From NCBI GenBank assembly GCA_021234155.1, contig JAJEKV010000004.1:11350109-11414108 (forward strand): DNA of 64,000 nucleotides, in the 5' to 3' direction. Source of the stretch: Isoetes taiwanensis. Taxonomy: Eukaryota; Streptophyta; Lycopodiopsida; Isoetales; Isoetaceae. The notes below the pieces were generated by a model. It was not told the DNA's origin and made no database searches. It was given only the letters and a program-made list of their open reading frames with translations. Position 1 is the first letter of the stretch, and every line of letters begins with the position of its first letter. Shown here one piece after another: positions 1 through 11,928 of the stretch. Made by a program: the position numbers and the translations under genes.

Positions 1-2940
1 TAGTTACCCACTCTCTTGACTATTTTGAATGGTCCAGCCCACCTTGGAGCAAGTTTCTTGCAATTCGATCGCGAAGCGCACCTTCACCTTGATCTTGAGC
101 CACACATTGTCGCCAACTTCAAATTTGCTGATTTGTTCGATGCTTGTCGGCGATGCTCTTTGATGACTCCTGGCTTTGCTAGGAGATATCCCCGTACTTC
201 TTCTCTGAGCTTGCATGTCGCTCGGCATTTGTTGGGAGACTTCCACTTTTGACGCGGGATTGTGCCAAGTGTGCGGGTTAGGCATTGGTAGCCGTAGTTG
301 ATCATGAGCGGCGACATTTGGGATGATTCACGCTTGGTGCTATTGCATAAACTCCACCAAGTGAATAAATTCCTCCCACATACCTTGCTTGTTCGGACAT
401 AGTTTGAACATGTCTTCCAAAATTCTATTGACGCGCTCTGTTTGCCCATCCGAATGCGTGGATGATAGGCCGTGCTCATGGATAGCCGTTCCAATCGTTG
501 TGAAGAGATCCCGCGAGGAAAGTCATGATGAACCGGATCTCGATTCGGAGATAATTTTCCTTGGCATGCCATGAAGTCACGAAAATCTCTTTGGTGAAGA
601 GTTTTGTCGTGTCCATAATTTTGTGTCCGTGGTCACGCAAGGCACAAAATGGGCCATCTTCGACAACTTGTCGACTACGGCCATCAAGGCATCCTTACCT
701 CTTCTTGTTCTTGGCAATCTGTTATAAAATCCATCCGGCGACCTCCCACTTAGCGTTTGGTACGACTAATGGTTCCAAAGCACACGGAATTGAAGTTGTT
801 ACGCGCCGTTTTTCTTTGGCATAGCTGGCACTCCTTGATGTGGCGAGCTATCTGTTTCTTCATTCACGGCCAATAGTAGCTGCTCGCGCACTTTGAAATA
901 TGTCTTCATGAATCTGCGTGGCCAGCTATTGGGCTGTTGTGGGTGTCGTGGAGGATCAACTTTCTTACTCCGGATGATTCGCACGCACAACTTGTTCTTA
1001 TGGTATAGGAGATTACCTTCCTTTTTAAAGTTTTTGAAGGTTTCCCTCTCCTTGTCCGTTCTCGCTTCCTTGGACAAGCTTGCCCATACTTCTTTGAAGT
1101 CCTCATCCGTTGGCAAGGTTTCTTCTACCTTTTTCCAAAATCGGCTGAAGCGTCAAGATTGCATTGCGATTGCACTCACGGTTGTCGGTGGATGCCTTGG
1201 AAGCATCTCGCGCTACCACATTAAGCTTCCGTAGACTATCTCAAAGTCGTACTCCTCAAGAAATTCCATCCACCTTCTCGCCTCAGTTGAGATGTGGTTG
1301 CGTGAATCGTATTGGAGGCTCACGGTGATCGGTGTCCAAGCTGGAATTTCCTCCCTAAGAGGTAATGCCTCAGATTCTCAATGCCACGACAAGCGCTAGC
1401 AGCTCTTGATCATCGTCGGGTAGCGGCTTTTGGCGTCGTTCATTTTCCTTGAGTAAATGCACGCTATTACTTCGCTCTTCTTGCATCAGACCTTTGCACT
1501 TTTGTGGCTATCTTGCTTGCATCCGTTGCCACTAACTTATCCTTTTAAGGTGCGGCGGGGTCAAGGCGAGGCGGGTTGTCAAGGCTTCCTTCAACAACTC
1601 AAATCCTGCTTGGACTTTCTTGAGCCAATGGTGCGCCCAATTTTTTACTTTCTCGCCTTTGTTAAGTCCGTCGATTGGGGCTGCTATCTTTTGCGAAGTT
1701 CTTTCACGAACTTCTGTAATACCTGCTAGGCCAAGGAAACCGACCTCATGGGCGTTCTTTGGTGCCGGCCATTGGATTCTTGCCCGATCTTGGCGAGTGC
1801 AGCCGAGATTCCTTCGCTGAAATCACATGGTGAGGTATTCCACCTTCTGCATTGCGAAGTGACGCCGACAACTTGGCATGGCGATGCCTCCTTAACTTCT
1901 CGAGCACCTTCACGGCGTCTTTGAGCATGCTCTTGAATGGATTTCTTGTACACGGAATGTCGTGAAGAATACTATGACAAAGGTGTCTAAGTATTCTCAC
2001 GAAGATGTCGTTCATGAGTCTCATGAGCGTGGTGGGCGTTGGATAGCCCAAATGGCATTACGGTGAATTCATAATGCCCATACACGGTCACGAAAGCCGT
2101 TTTGTGGATGTCCTCTTCTTTTATTCTCGGTGATAAGCGACCTTAGGTCGATCTTGGAAGACCTTTTGCCCTTGGAGCTGATCCATCAAATTCGATACGA
2201 TGCGGGAAGTGCGTACTTGTTCTTGATGGTGTGCTTGTTCAGCTATGCGTAATCTATGCACATCCTCAAGCTTCCATCCTTCTTCTTGACAAAGAGGATG
2301 GGTGCCCCAAATGGTGAGACACTAGGCACGATGAAGCCTAGATTGAGCAAATCTTGTAGCTGCTTCTTCACTCAGGTGAGTTCATGTGTGGTCATTCTAT
2401 ATGGGGCCTTGCTTGTCGGCTTGGTCCACGGCTCGAAAGTGCTATCTCACACTCTACTCCCTGTAAGGAGGAAGTTTTCGATCTTATCACGGAAAGAGAT
2501 CGTGGAACTCCGTAATCAAGTTAGCGATTGGCTTGGGTAACTTGCCGGCGCCTTGTCTTCCTTGCTTTCTTAGACTCTTGTTCCTCAATCTCGAGTTTGA
2601 AGATGTATGCTACCTTCTCGCTCCTTATAGATTTGGCGACTTCTTAGCGGACATACATTGCATGATGGGGGTAACTTCTTTGTGATCTCAATGGCTTTTC
2701 CGTCGAGGCGTTGGGAAGGTCACCTTAAAAGCTTCCCCCAATCGATGATGGCCCTGCTGGCCCAAGGTACTCCATTCCAACAATCAAAGTCGTATTTGCC
2801 AATGCCCCCATGCGGATATTAATCCACGGCAAGTCAATGTCGAAGTTGATTCTCTTCCCATTTGTATGTCTTATTGCTCGGCTTGCCAAGATTACGGTCC
2901 TTGGTTTGGACTTTAGAGGTTCGGTTTCACATTTCAACCA
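1..2940 (-). pseudogene. pol: Element E pol remnant (protease, RT, RNase H, integrase)
   Basis: This is the degenerate counterpart of the pol region of element B at 16918-19860. It contains recognisable integrase C-terminal sequence (VGDNVWLKIKVK), the integrase zinc-binding region around 900-1110 (HDTH), an RNase H stretch near 1230-1450, and RT pieces at 1750-2730. In-frame stops and frameshifts occur every 100-300 bases, so it cannot encode a working polyprotein as written. Part of the damage may be assembly or basecalling error, because substitutions cluster at CTG/CAG. The start of the window cuts the 3' end of the gene. Confidence 0.8.
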
Positions 2941-4276
2941 TCCTTGGGGATGCGAAGTTATGGCTACTTAGGAGTCTATCAAGACTATGAAGGATTTGGC
3001 CTTTGCCTTCCCCTTGTGGTGATTACCTTATCTTTGGATCTCTGCACATTACGTATCTATGGCGGCGAAGATGTGGCACTCACCACGAATGTAATCACGT
3101 GCCTCCTCATTTGTCCTCGTCGACGGAGTGTCCCATCCGCCCAACTCGCTGGCCGAGCTCATAACAAATGGGCAGTTCATTTGTTGGGTGGCCCGGCTGG
3201 AAACATCTGAGCGGCTGCTTCTCCATGCATTCTGCCTTTTCTCCTTGGGCAGCTTTTGTAGGAAGGACCGTCTTGCTTTCGAGTAATTGGACCCTTCTGT
3301 TTGTCCTTGAAGGACACACCTTTCTTTCTGTTGTTTCCCCGGTTTGCTATTGTATGGGGACTTTCTTTGGGCTTGGGCTGGCTGCCTTAGAATTTGTAGC
3401 TTCTGTTGCTTTCCCTCTATCACGATAGTATGGCTGCCTGTCTTGTTGCTCTGCGGCCCCGATCCTTGCAAACTAATTGCCTTGGACTCAAAGCCGGACA
3501 ACGTGCGGGGTCTATTGCCCGTACAAGTTTCACGAGTTCTTCGTTCAGCCCTTCTATGTAGCTTTCTCTGCGTGTTTCTCATTTCGGCTTTGGCACATAT
3601 AGCCTTAGTCTCATAAACTCTTGATTGTACTTACGCACCGTTTTGTATCCTATTTGCAATCAAAAGCTGGCGCATCATGTTCGACTTGTGTTCAGGGACA
3701 TAGTGTTTCTTGAAAGCTTTTGAGAACTTCTTGAAGCGGCATGTCGTCCTGCTCAACCCATGGCTTTTGGCATAGCCCTTCCACCATATGCATGCGGCTC
3801 CTTTCGGGATGGGCGCCGCCACCACGCCTTTGTCTTTGTCCTTCATGCCATAGGCATTGCCGTACTCACTCATTTTAGATCCGACCATGCCTCGCCTCAA
3901 GGCGGATCGTTCTCGCCCAGAATTGTTCGAAGTTCAGGGCTTTCCACACATTACCAGTCTTTGAGTCCACCTTTTACGGTGTCGAGGGTCTTAGTGTCCT
4001 TACGCTGCCGTCTCTACGGTCCGGCGCTGCTTTCGAGCTCTTTTGGGACTCAGAGTCCAGGTCGAGCTTGATTCAAAGGTCTCGTCTTTGGGGACCTCCT
4101 TCTCTTACTCCTTCTCTTGTCTTTCCACGACTTTGGGTGTCGTTTGTGGCGGTGATGCTTGGGCTGCGAGTAGGCCTTTATCACGGTCGGCTCCGTTCGC
4201 ATCTGCGGCGTCTCCTCTTCGGGGTCATGGGACCATATCGCCGAAGATGGGTTTACTGTCGAGTCTCTTCGTCCAT
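2940..4276 (-). pseudogene. gag: Element E gag remnant
   Basis: This is the degenerate capsid and nucleocapsid gene matching gag of element B (19724-21253). Short segments such as EYGNAYGMKDKDKG and CIWWKGYAKSHGLSR are preserved in a minus-strand ORF at 3631-3900, and the zinc-knuckle region lies near 3170-3330. The likely start is the ATG at 4276, equivalent to 21253 in element B. Multiple frameshifts break it. Gag would form the retrotransposon particle and bind its RNA. Confidence 0.75.
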
Positions 4277-4460
4277 GTTGGGCCTCTGTTTTGTTCGGTG
4301 GATTCGTTGATCCCTATCTGCACACACAGTTGGTTATGGCTGTCGGGTTAGTTTTATTTGTTCTCTTTGCATTATATGTGATGTTGGTATAATTGTGGGG
4401 GAGAAAAAAAATTACAGCAACAACACATTCCAAGTGCAAAAAGAAAAAAAGAAGTTATAT

Positions 4461-6065
4461 TCATATTTTATAATATGCTAATACAAAATTAAAACTTCCG
4501 GGATCAAGATTGCTAACTATTCTTGATGTCGCCGTAGGTTGGGATGGATTGTCCTCTAGGAACTTCTTCACTTGGGCTGTTCCCACTGAATGACCCAAGT
4601 TCCTAAGGACGTTGACTGAAGATCCACCCTGCAAAGCTCTCGCCAGTTCTTCTACTCTGCGCTCGGAGGTGTAGGCTGCGGTTACTGCTAGCCTTCCTTG
4701 CCGCCTGTAGCGTATGGCGAAGTCAAAAACATCGAGTGCTACTGCTCTCTTCACCAGGATGGCATACTCGGTGTTAGGGGCAAGCAGCGCATGCCGGCCA
4801 AATCACGAGGCGCAATTAGCATCGATACTCCTTCCTCGCCTCTGGGGGTGAATTTGCGGTGAATTGCCGCTATTCTTCCATCCATCAGCAGGGGAAGGTA
4901 ATACCGCAACGACCTGTCGTTGCGAGACGGGTCTTCGGCCACTCGGTATCCAGCTCTGTGCCTGCTTTCAAAGTCATCAACCTCCACCGTGGTGAGTTCC
5001 CCAGTAGTCTCGATCATTCTTTGAAGCCCTCCACGAGGTTGAATTAGCCTCTTCTCTCGGGGAGGTGTTGCCGAAGAGCTTGCCGTTAGGATGTTCGAGG
5101 TCGCGTAGCGGATCCCCATCTGTTCCTGTAGAGCAAGGAACTCTTCCTCTGTCGGTAGTTTGTCCTCGGCCTTGTCTGCCTCCATAATGCGCGTCTTTCT
5201 TTGTAGGCTTGGATGTCGGAGGTGGACTCTCCCGTGTAAGTGTCGGCTTCCCTTACTTGGAGGGGGAAGTCGGATGCTCCTCGGACGATGAAGTCGTCCA
5301 AGTCCGTTCTTCGGAGTTGGTGCAGCAACTCTTCAGGTCGGTACTCCCTTTCCCTGCACTCCGGGAGGTTTTGGATGTCGCTGAGGAGCAAAAATTCTTT
5401 GCCCTCGACAATGATGGGGGCTAGGCTTGTAATGCCTAGCCCAAGGGGCGGCGCGACTCTAAGAGTTTGCCGGCTTCTTTCGAAGTCTTGCCACTCTTGT
5501 TCCGCTTGTCGCTGCTCTTCCGCTGGGTCGAGCTTGACGTAGTCTTCCTCCTCTTTTGATTCCTGTTCTTCTGAGTCCTCCTCTTCTTTTCCTTCCTGCT
5601 CCTGTTCGTATTGCGTAAGGAGCCATTGTTCTGCTGCTATGGCTATTGGGTCCACGTTCATGGGGGGGATGGAGGTTTCTCCCACAGTGTTCTCGGCATG
5701 ATGGGTAAGAAAAATTGCCAAGGCAGTGTTGAAAGAGAAATATTTGGTCCTATTGACAGTTAGGACCATTGGCTCGGGTGTGCGCTGCGCCTTGTTTGTC
5801 AGGTATTTGGCAATGTTTGGAACATCACCTAAAGCTGCTTGCAGGGATTGCCTAGGAACAAAGTACCCTATGCAAGGTGGGAGCTGCACTAGTGCTGGTT
5901 CTACCCTAGCTTGGAATTCAGACAAGACTCTACTGTAAGTTGGGGTTGCGTGCAGAGTTGCTTGGACATCTACCTCCTTCTGGAAGACATGGAAAATTTG
6001 GTCGATGTCGGCCTCGGCATGGCATATGGGTGGCTGTACCATCTAGGAAATCGAGAGGTTGCCAT
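4461..6065 (-). pseudogene. ORF-A of element E: unknown extra retrotransposon protein (frameshifted)
   Basis: An ORF of about 530 residues lies upstream of gag on the same strand. The best single frame is 318 codons (5086-6042), followed by overlapping frames at 4751-5185 and 4461-4754. Joining them needs only small frame changes, so it was recently one gene. The start is set at 6065 because element B keeps an in-frame ATG there (MATSDFRGWY at 23037). Visible features are an N-terminal globular part rich in aromatic and charged residues, a strongly acidic E/Q-rich stretch near residues 170-210, and a C-terminal third with RYRRQGRLAV. I recognise no catalytic motif, membrane segment or signal peptide. 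Its presence at the same place in elements E and B shows it belongs to the family. Confidence 0.7.
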
Positions 6066-6186
6066 TGGTTAAATGCGAAAAGAGGGTATCAAGCGTTTGC
6101 AAAAGCGCCTCGGGGAGAATTTGGAAAATCGGCTAAGAAGCGGGGAGCAAACTTGTAGGGTGTCTTTTGTGTGTGAAATGAGGGAC

Positions 6187-6196
6187 CTATTTATAG
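6187..6196 (-). promoter_or_regulatory. TATA box upstream of ORF-A in element E
   Basis: The minus strand reads CTATAAATAG about 120 bases before the ORF-A start. The same motif and surrounding bases occur at the matching place in element B (23151-23160). This suggests that ORF-A is transcribed from its own internal promoter and not only from the LTR. Confidence 0.6.
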
Positions 6197-6250
6197 AAAA
6201 GGGGAAAACCCTAATTTTTGGATGACTTGGAAAATTCGGGGTTGAAGTCA

Positions 6251-7281
6251 AGGGAGCGGAATAGGAGCTTACCAATATCCACAAAAGATTTGTAATGGAA
6301 GTTAAGTAAAAGTTCAATGAGGATATAAATCCTATTCTTCTCATTAGTAGGAATGACCGGAGGCACATCTTGATCCAGAGTAGGCCATGAAACCATGGAA
6401 AAGCATGTCCTTCAAGCTGTTCTAGCCTATCTTCTAAATCTGAGGGGGTTCAAGAAGTCCCAAAGCACTTAGAGTGAACCTTGCTTCACTCGAATTGATC
6501 TCCTCGGTGGAGGGAGATAGCGAGTATAGCGATCGATAATGAAGTTGATGGTTGCCTTGCAAGCTCTCGTGGTTGGACCAATGCGCCATCGATGCTCCCA
6601 AAAGTTGTTAAAAAATCATCAAAAGTGCATCGTATTAACTCGCCAAGACGCTTGCGGTATTAGGATCAGCCCATCGAGGATGTTCTTGCAAAGTTACCAT
6701 TTGCAAGAAACTAGTGGAGCGAGACAAGGAACAACTAGTGGAAGCTGACGAGTGAGGCAAAAGAGCAACAAGAAGCGGACAGGGAGGCAAGGAGCATGCA
6801 AACAAGAAGCAGACAAAGACAATGAAGGCATAGATGCCTATTTAAAGAGAAATCAGGTATATATGCTATATATGTACATTATATTTATATATTGTAGCTC
6901 ATGTAGCATGAAAGTACCATACAAGTATGTATATAATAATAATTTTGGTATGTATGTACCATCAATAATTTCTATGTATATACCATCAATAATTTTGGTG
7001 GGTATATACCATCAATAATTTTGGTGGGTATAAATATACATCAAATTGCCGAGTGCAGCAATATTGGCCTCCGATCTAGCCATGTGGTCTCATTACGGTC
7101 TGAGCGTGATTCCATTACGCAAGATGAATCACGAAAATTTCAAGCGATGTCGCGGCGAAATACCCATGGAAGCCCTGGATGACCCTTTGCGCTCTCAATC
7201 CTCGCTATTATCACGATCCCTTCGATGTTATCATCCATCTAATATGGAATAGAGAGCATCAAATGTACATGATAGAAAAGA
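6251..7281. other. Intervening sequence without recognisable gene
   Basis: The stretch between the end of element E and the LTR at 7282 is AT-rich from 6850 to 7040. It contains three short copies of a motif built around CCATCAATAATTT (6960-7025). The ORFs are short and show no recognisable family. No palindrome pair or histone-like gene was found where one would expect it by analogy with element B. Confidence 0.5.
6955..7032. repeat. Short tandem repeat with CCATCAATAAT core
   Basis: A unit of about 25-30 bases containing TACCATCAATAATTTTGGTG is repeated three times with minor changes. It is AT-rich and non-coding. Confidence 0.6.
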
Positions 7282-8835
7282 TGCGTGGCGTTCGGCCGCG
7301 ATTATCACGGTCCCGGGGCGTATCTTTGTCTTTGCCAAATCACGCGTACCGCCCCACTCCGACCGGCATTAATGCGTAGCGGATAGCCGGTAAGTAGCCT
7401 AGGGGCAACTTGCTGGAGTGTTCATATATTATTAATGTGCACATGTGCACATTAATGAGGGCACACCTTTCCATGTTGGCATATTTTGCCACCTAGCCAT
7501 TAAAGGCAAGTGGGGCCTTTCCAATTATCCCACATGCCAAATTGGGTAATTGGAAACCCTAGCCTAAACCCCATGTCTATTTAGGGTAGGAAAACCCTAG
7601 CTTGCTAGTTTTTTAGATCCTTAGGGTTTTAGAGCTCAGTTTTGGCTGCCCCAGGAGCCAAAACCGCCGCCCAAGCGAATTGCACCATCAGTTCCCCTGA
7701 ATTCGCTCAGCTCAGCAGGATGGTTGAACTCAGGTCAGGAGGAGCCACTCAAGGATCAGGTATTTGGTCAATTTAATAGCTTGAACCGTCTTCTAGTCAT
7801 AGAATCAGTAGGTTTAGACTATTAAATTGCCCATAGCACAACTATCTAGATCGTAGATCTGGGACACTAACTAAAGAACCTAACTCTATGATTAGATCTA
7901 GTTCTTTAGTTCTTTACGTGATGTATTTGGATGATGTATCTCTGTGAACTCCTTGTATTGGGAAGGGGGTAGAGGCCCTAAAGCTTGTAGTTGATGCTCC
8001 TAGAGTAGCCTCTCTAGCTGCTTGTAGATTCGGCACTGTGTACAAGAGCCACACACGGTTGTGGGTGAAGGGGCCGACCGGCTAAGAAGGAGGTTCATGT
8101 TCGACTCTTGAGCGATCCCCACGGTGTGTAAAGCCTAGGGGGGATCATTGTGACTAGGTCTAATGGCTTACCCGAGTGCGGGTAAGGCATGGGCTCGACA
8201 CCCGTGAAGTGGTGTACACTTTCCGGTGGGTTGGTCGAATCACGAGGCGGTGGCCCTCTAGTCACCTCGAGTCGGCATGTAGATCTCGGGAGGGAGTGAT
8301 CCCTACCTGCCCCATCGGGCTGTGAGGATGAGACCGGGAATAGCCCTTCGGCTATGCATCCGTGCGGCTTCTGATCAGGTCCCAACACTTTTCAGCCTAC
8401 TACGCAAAGTGTGCACGGGGAGGGGCGGATGGAGTGGACAACCCTTTGCCATGTTCTTATGCCGGCCAAATCCATTGCCATGAATTACATGCGCAATGAA
8501 CTCCGGAGACCCAAACCGTCGGTCACCCCTTGAGTCCGAGCCTTGGGTAGGATTCCCTATGTGATGTGTGACCCTTGTCTCTGCGGATGTTGATATACCA
8601 CCCTTACGGGTGGATGGAGGATTATGTTGAGTAACGACATGTATGTTTACGCTTCAATCGACTAGGTAGGCCCGAGGGAGGCAGGGGTAGAATGACACCT
8701 TCACTCTTCCCTTTGGGACTCGTTTACGGGTGCGATGATATGTGGAGGGCCACAGTATCGCCAAAGGAGCTGGTGTGGGGAAGAACTCTGTTTGTTAATG
8801 CGGTGAGAGCACCGTATCACAGTAGGGGCGTCACA
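7282..8835 (+). repeat. Solo or orphan LTR, plus orientation (element family A/D)
   Basis: This is a plus-strand LTR of about 1.55 kb related to the element D LTR (55223-56760). Shared landmarks occur in the same order: a GGGGCAAC block near the start, AGGATCAGGTA near 7755, tracts around the CCTAGAGTAG segment, GTGTGTAAAGCCTA, TACCCGAGTGCGGG and AAAGTGTGCACG. It ends in GGGGCGTCACA at 8835. The following bases do not match the tRNA-iMet primer site that follows the LTRs of B, C and D, and no pol lies before it. It is therefore most likely a solo LTR or a displaced 3' LTR. The exact start is uncertain by about 10 bases. Confidence 0.65.
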
Positions 8836-9365
8836 AGATCCTTTGGGGTGCTGGTGACAATGACTCGAGAAGAGTCCCCCTAAATCAATACTCGAGAATG
8901 TATATCGCTATATCATTACATTATATACATGTGTATTTTGTACATTATGCTCGTATGTATAACCAATAATGCTGCTACAGCGCATGTCAATAATTTTCCC
9001 GAAGATATGGACTCCATTACTTGCACTATGACATATAATGATCTTTATAGATGTTCTCGAGAGGGTATCCCCTTGATCCACGGAAATTTGGAAGGAGTAG
9101 CAGAGGGGCGAAATCGTTCTTAGGAGGGTTTTATCGTGTTGTTATCCACCTTTGGAGGGTTCGAGGCGTGGCGTCTATGAGATTAATTGCATCACTCAAC
9201 TACCTTTTCATGATGATCCCGATCGCGAATAAGCTTCTTCATTCAAGTATGCCATGCCTCTTATATGAGTTCTATGTACATGCTATGCCTCTTATATGAG
9301 TTATAAGTATGTAACCATAAGTGATACATGTGATCCGTCTATTCAGTTCAGCATTCTCTTCGCAA
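8836..9365. other. Intergenic sequence, nothing recognised
   Basis: This is about 0.5 kb between the LTR and the first palindromic array. Only short ORFs occur. A direct repeat of TATGCCTCTTATATGAGTT (about 9248 and 9281) is the only structure seen. Confidence 0.5.
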
Positions 9366-9585
9366 TGTGTGGAATAGATGCATTTTAGCACCGTAGTCGC
9401 GGTCTTGAAATTGCGCCCTCTCAAAACTTTGGAAGCACTATTTTGCAAGCGAGTGGCCCGCGGTGCGAAATAGACCTTCCCAAAGAATGTGGAATAGTCA
9501 TTTTCGCGCGTGGCCGCGGTCGCGAAATAGACCTTCCCACGAGAATGTGGAATAGTCATTTTCGCCGACAGGTGGCCCACGGTCA
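9366..9585. repeat. Array P1: about 59-bp repeats with palindromic core
   Basis: Three to four diverged units are spaced about 55-60 bases apart. Each contains an inverted repeat such as TTTCGCG...CGCGAAA around a GTGGCC/CGCGG centre, followed by a second small hairpin (TTCCCAC...GTGGAA). The array lies just downstream of the histone-like gene of locus A. Related arrays P2 and P3 lie at 11212-11535 and 13180-13600. Confidence 0.7.
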
Positions 9586-9716
9586 ACACCCGATAGATAA
9601 ATGCACAACCGCAATAAATAGAATAGCAAATAATTACAGATAAATATAAAACACTCATCACGATAAATACTAAAACACTCATATATTAAGAAACAAAAAA
9701 GTGTTACAAAAGGATG

Positions 9717-11138
9717 CTAAGGGAGGCATCCACGGAAGTATCTAGCTAAGGCATAATCGTTGCCCTGCACAGTAACACGTCCTCTGTGCATACAACAGCG
9801 GACACTGTCCTCAAAAAGGCTAATTAGATGAGCCTCTCACGCCTCTTGCGGTATGTCCAAGGCCTCTGCACGGATTCTATTCACCTCCTCCTCCACCATC
9901 GGGGCCGAAGTCGGTGCTCTGTCCCTCCTCCTCCTCCTTGCTTCCTTCCTCCTCTCAATAATTTCCTGCATCTCAAACCTGACCATTCTAGCGAAGGCAA
10001 GCTTGGGAATCAGAGGCTGGGTGCGTGCCTGCCAGTACCTAATCTCCCTCAAAGCCTGAGTGCCGGGAGGAGCACCCTTCATCTTCGGGGCCACCATATC
10101 TAACACTAGGCTCCCCTTCCTTAGGCTTCCGCTTATTACCAAGCTTATCGGTCTCCTTGGCTGCATCTCTCTCAGCTTGTCTCGCACTAGGAACAAGCCT
10201 AGGAGGCTTTGCCGGCTCGGTTTCGAGGGGCTGGATTTCAGCTTTTCGCCCGGGGCTTCCTAGTACTGTTCCACTTTCGAACTAGGTTTCTCGGGATCAA
10301 CATCTTTGGTCCACCTAATGATGATCTTCGGGTGGCTGATCCTGGCGATCTTCTTTGGACCGGTGATCGATCTTCTTTGGCTGTCGATCCTGGCGATCAT
10401 CTTTGGACCGGTGATCTTTGGTCATCTTTGCACTTCCATAGTCTGCGGTTCTTCCTTCTCCCCACCAGCGCCAAGCGTTTGGGAATGCAATAGTGGTCCC
10501 AGCGCTGAGGCGAGGGAGATAGCGATTCATGAGCCACTTGGGCACCATGGCCCTGGGTCAACCGGCCAAAGCACGGCCGTGTGTAGAACCCCCCACCCTG
10601 TGGTTTCAACCGTAATCCGGCTCATTACACAAGAACTGGAATGGCGTGACTCCGTCTTGGGACATGGATGACATCAACCAGGCCACACGACGTATTATGA
10701 CGGCGGCTTCCTCCAATGTCTCCTCGGGGGGGGGAGCTATTTGGCCGGCTGTTGGATCAGAGTTGTGTCCCTTTGCTACCACAATCTGATCATCCGGGGC
10801 GGAATATTGTGGCGGACGGTGGCGTCCGCGGAAAACTCCTTCCCCAACAACCTTACCGATTGCTTTCGGCAAGGTGACCCGACTAGGAAGCGCGGTCGGG
10901 TTTTGAAATATTCGTCCACACTATTATTAATAGTGTGGGCGACATTTCAAGGGTTTGCCGAAGTCTTACGTAAGGACAACCTCCTCTACGTCCATCTGGC
11001 GGCTTGTGATGGGAATAGCGCCTTCGCCCTGCGTGATTGGAATAGAAGTCACCGGCCGCTAGTAATGACCTCATCAACGATACGGCGTTGGTCAAGCGCC
11101 TCATTTTGTGGGATTTGAGCTAAGCCTTCCATGGACAT
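9717..11138 (-). pseudogene. Locus A: large histone H3-like protein, frameshifted
   Basis: The C-terminal part is a histone H3 fold. ALREIRYWQ and LIPKLAFARMVR (about 9990-10060) match the H3 alpha-N and alpha-1 segments (canonical ALREIRKYQ and LIRKLPFQRLVREI). After a frame change near 9841, AHLISLFEDSVRCCMHRGRV and the final ALARYFRG match H3 alpha-2/alpha-3 (canonical [20 protein letters not shown] and LARRIRG). The stop is at 9717-9719. Upstream is a long charged region with a repeated DHRSK-DRQD motif (about 10315-10420). The ATG at 11138 is only a candidate; no clear ARTK tail was found. Several frameshifts are needed to connect the parts. It is more diverged from canonical H3 than the copies at 23750 and 28423. 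It lies between the palindromic arrays P1 and P2. Confidence 0.7.
10315..10425. repeat. Internal tandem repeat in linker of locus A
   Basis: A unit of about 55 bases containing GATCCTGGCGATC and TTTGGACCGGTGATC is present twice. On the minus strand it encodes the repeated DHRSK(D/E)DRQD motif of the charged linker. Confidence 0.6.
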
Positions 11139-11211
11139 GAGCGGATTTTAGCAAGGACAAGAAATTCAATTAAGCAATATTGTGCGTCGATCCCATAAAC
11201 CCTAGACTGAA

Positions 11212-11535
11212 AAATGTTACGGTAGCCCGCGGTGCGAAATAGGGCGGTCAAAAGCTGCCGAGGCATCATCTTCGCACCGTAGCCCGCAATCTTGAAATAG
11301 AGGCGGTCAAAAGCTGCGGGCGACTGTTTTTCGCACCGTAGCCACGGTCTTGAAATCGGGCAGTCAAAAGCTGCCGACATCCTATTTTTCGCACCGTAGC
11401 CCGCGGTGCAAAATAGGGTAGTCCAAAATTGCCCCCTTTGTTTTCGCAGATCGTAGCCCGCGGTCTTGAAATCGCCCCCATCAAAAGCTGCGACATCTGT
11501 TTTCGCCTTTGTAGCCACCATTAAAGAATACCTAA
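11212..11535. repeat. Array P2: about 59-bp repeats with palindromic core
   Basis: Five units are spaced about 58-62 bases apart. Each has the inverted core CGCACCGTAG...CGGTGCGAAA followed by a spacer like GGGCGGTCAAAAGCTGCC. It lies between the two histone-like loci A and A2. Confidence 0.8.
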
Positions 11536-11539
11536 CATA

Positions 11540-11928
11540 TACGTCTAACAAGGATTTATTGCTCACATTGAAAACAATTTAGTCATATGAAAACAATTGA
11601 TACATTATAGAAAAGACATTATATTAATACATAAGTTTTTTAAGTACATTTCCTTTTCTTGGCATCAGGGCCTGTAGTACCCGAATCAAAATCTTCTAAG
11701 TCCTCTTCTTTTACTCCAGCCCCAATTGCATCTAACAGATACAATATGTCAGGGTCCTTACCGCGTGCGGGACAAGCTTGATGTTTCCTTGTCCGCTCCA
11801 CCCAAAGCCTAGAGCTGCTTTATTTGCAAGGGCCAGTACATTTTTGAAGCCCCCAGAAGACATACATTGCGATAGCCCTATCTTGCTACCACTCAATCAT
11901 AGTTTGAGGCTAGGGACGCGTGGTTGCC
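11540..11928. other. Short intergenic sequence
   Basis: About 390 bases lie between array P2 and the stop of the A2 reading frame. A minus-strand frame near 11650-11760 is rich in acidic residues, but no gene is recognised. Confidence 0.4.

Larger units (their letters stand above)
1..6250 (-). mobile_element. Element E: decayed Ty3/Gypsy chromovirus-like retrotransposon (partial)
   Basis: This is a minus-strand element running off the left edge of the window. Reading from high to low coordinates it carries a TATA-like promoter (6187-6196), ORF-A, gag, protease, RT, RNase H and part of integrase. It is collinear with element B at 16921-23160 and clearly the same family, but nearly every ORF is broken by short indels. 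Many differences from B fall at CTG or CAG, where E often reads CACG or CGG. No LTR or primer site was found immediately upstream; similarity to B stops near 6250, so the LTR and the histone-like gene expected by analogy are missing here. Confidence 0.85.

Noticed and set aside
1-6250. Repeat-induced point mutation or 5mC deamination as the cause of decay
   Set aside because: The recurring change is CTG to CACG and CAG to CGG, not C to T; it does not fit deamination.
7282-8835. Short ORFs inside the LTRs (for example 8095-8388, 26752-26943, 15117-15476)
   Set aside because: They lie in LTR sequence, differ between LTR copies and show no conserved protein.
11212-11535. CRISPR array
   Set aside because: Units are diverged, have no constant repeat with unique spacers, and the genome is eukaryotic; it is a palindromic minisatellite.
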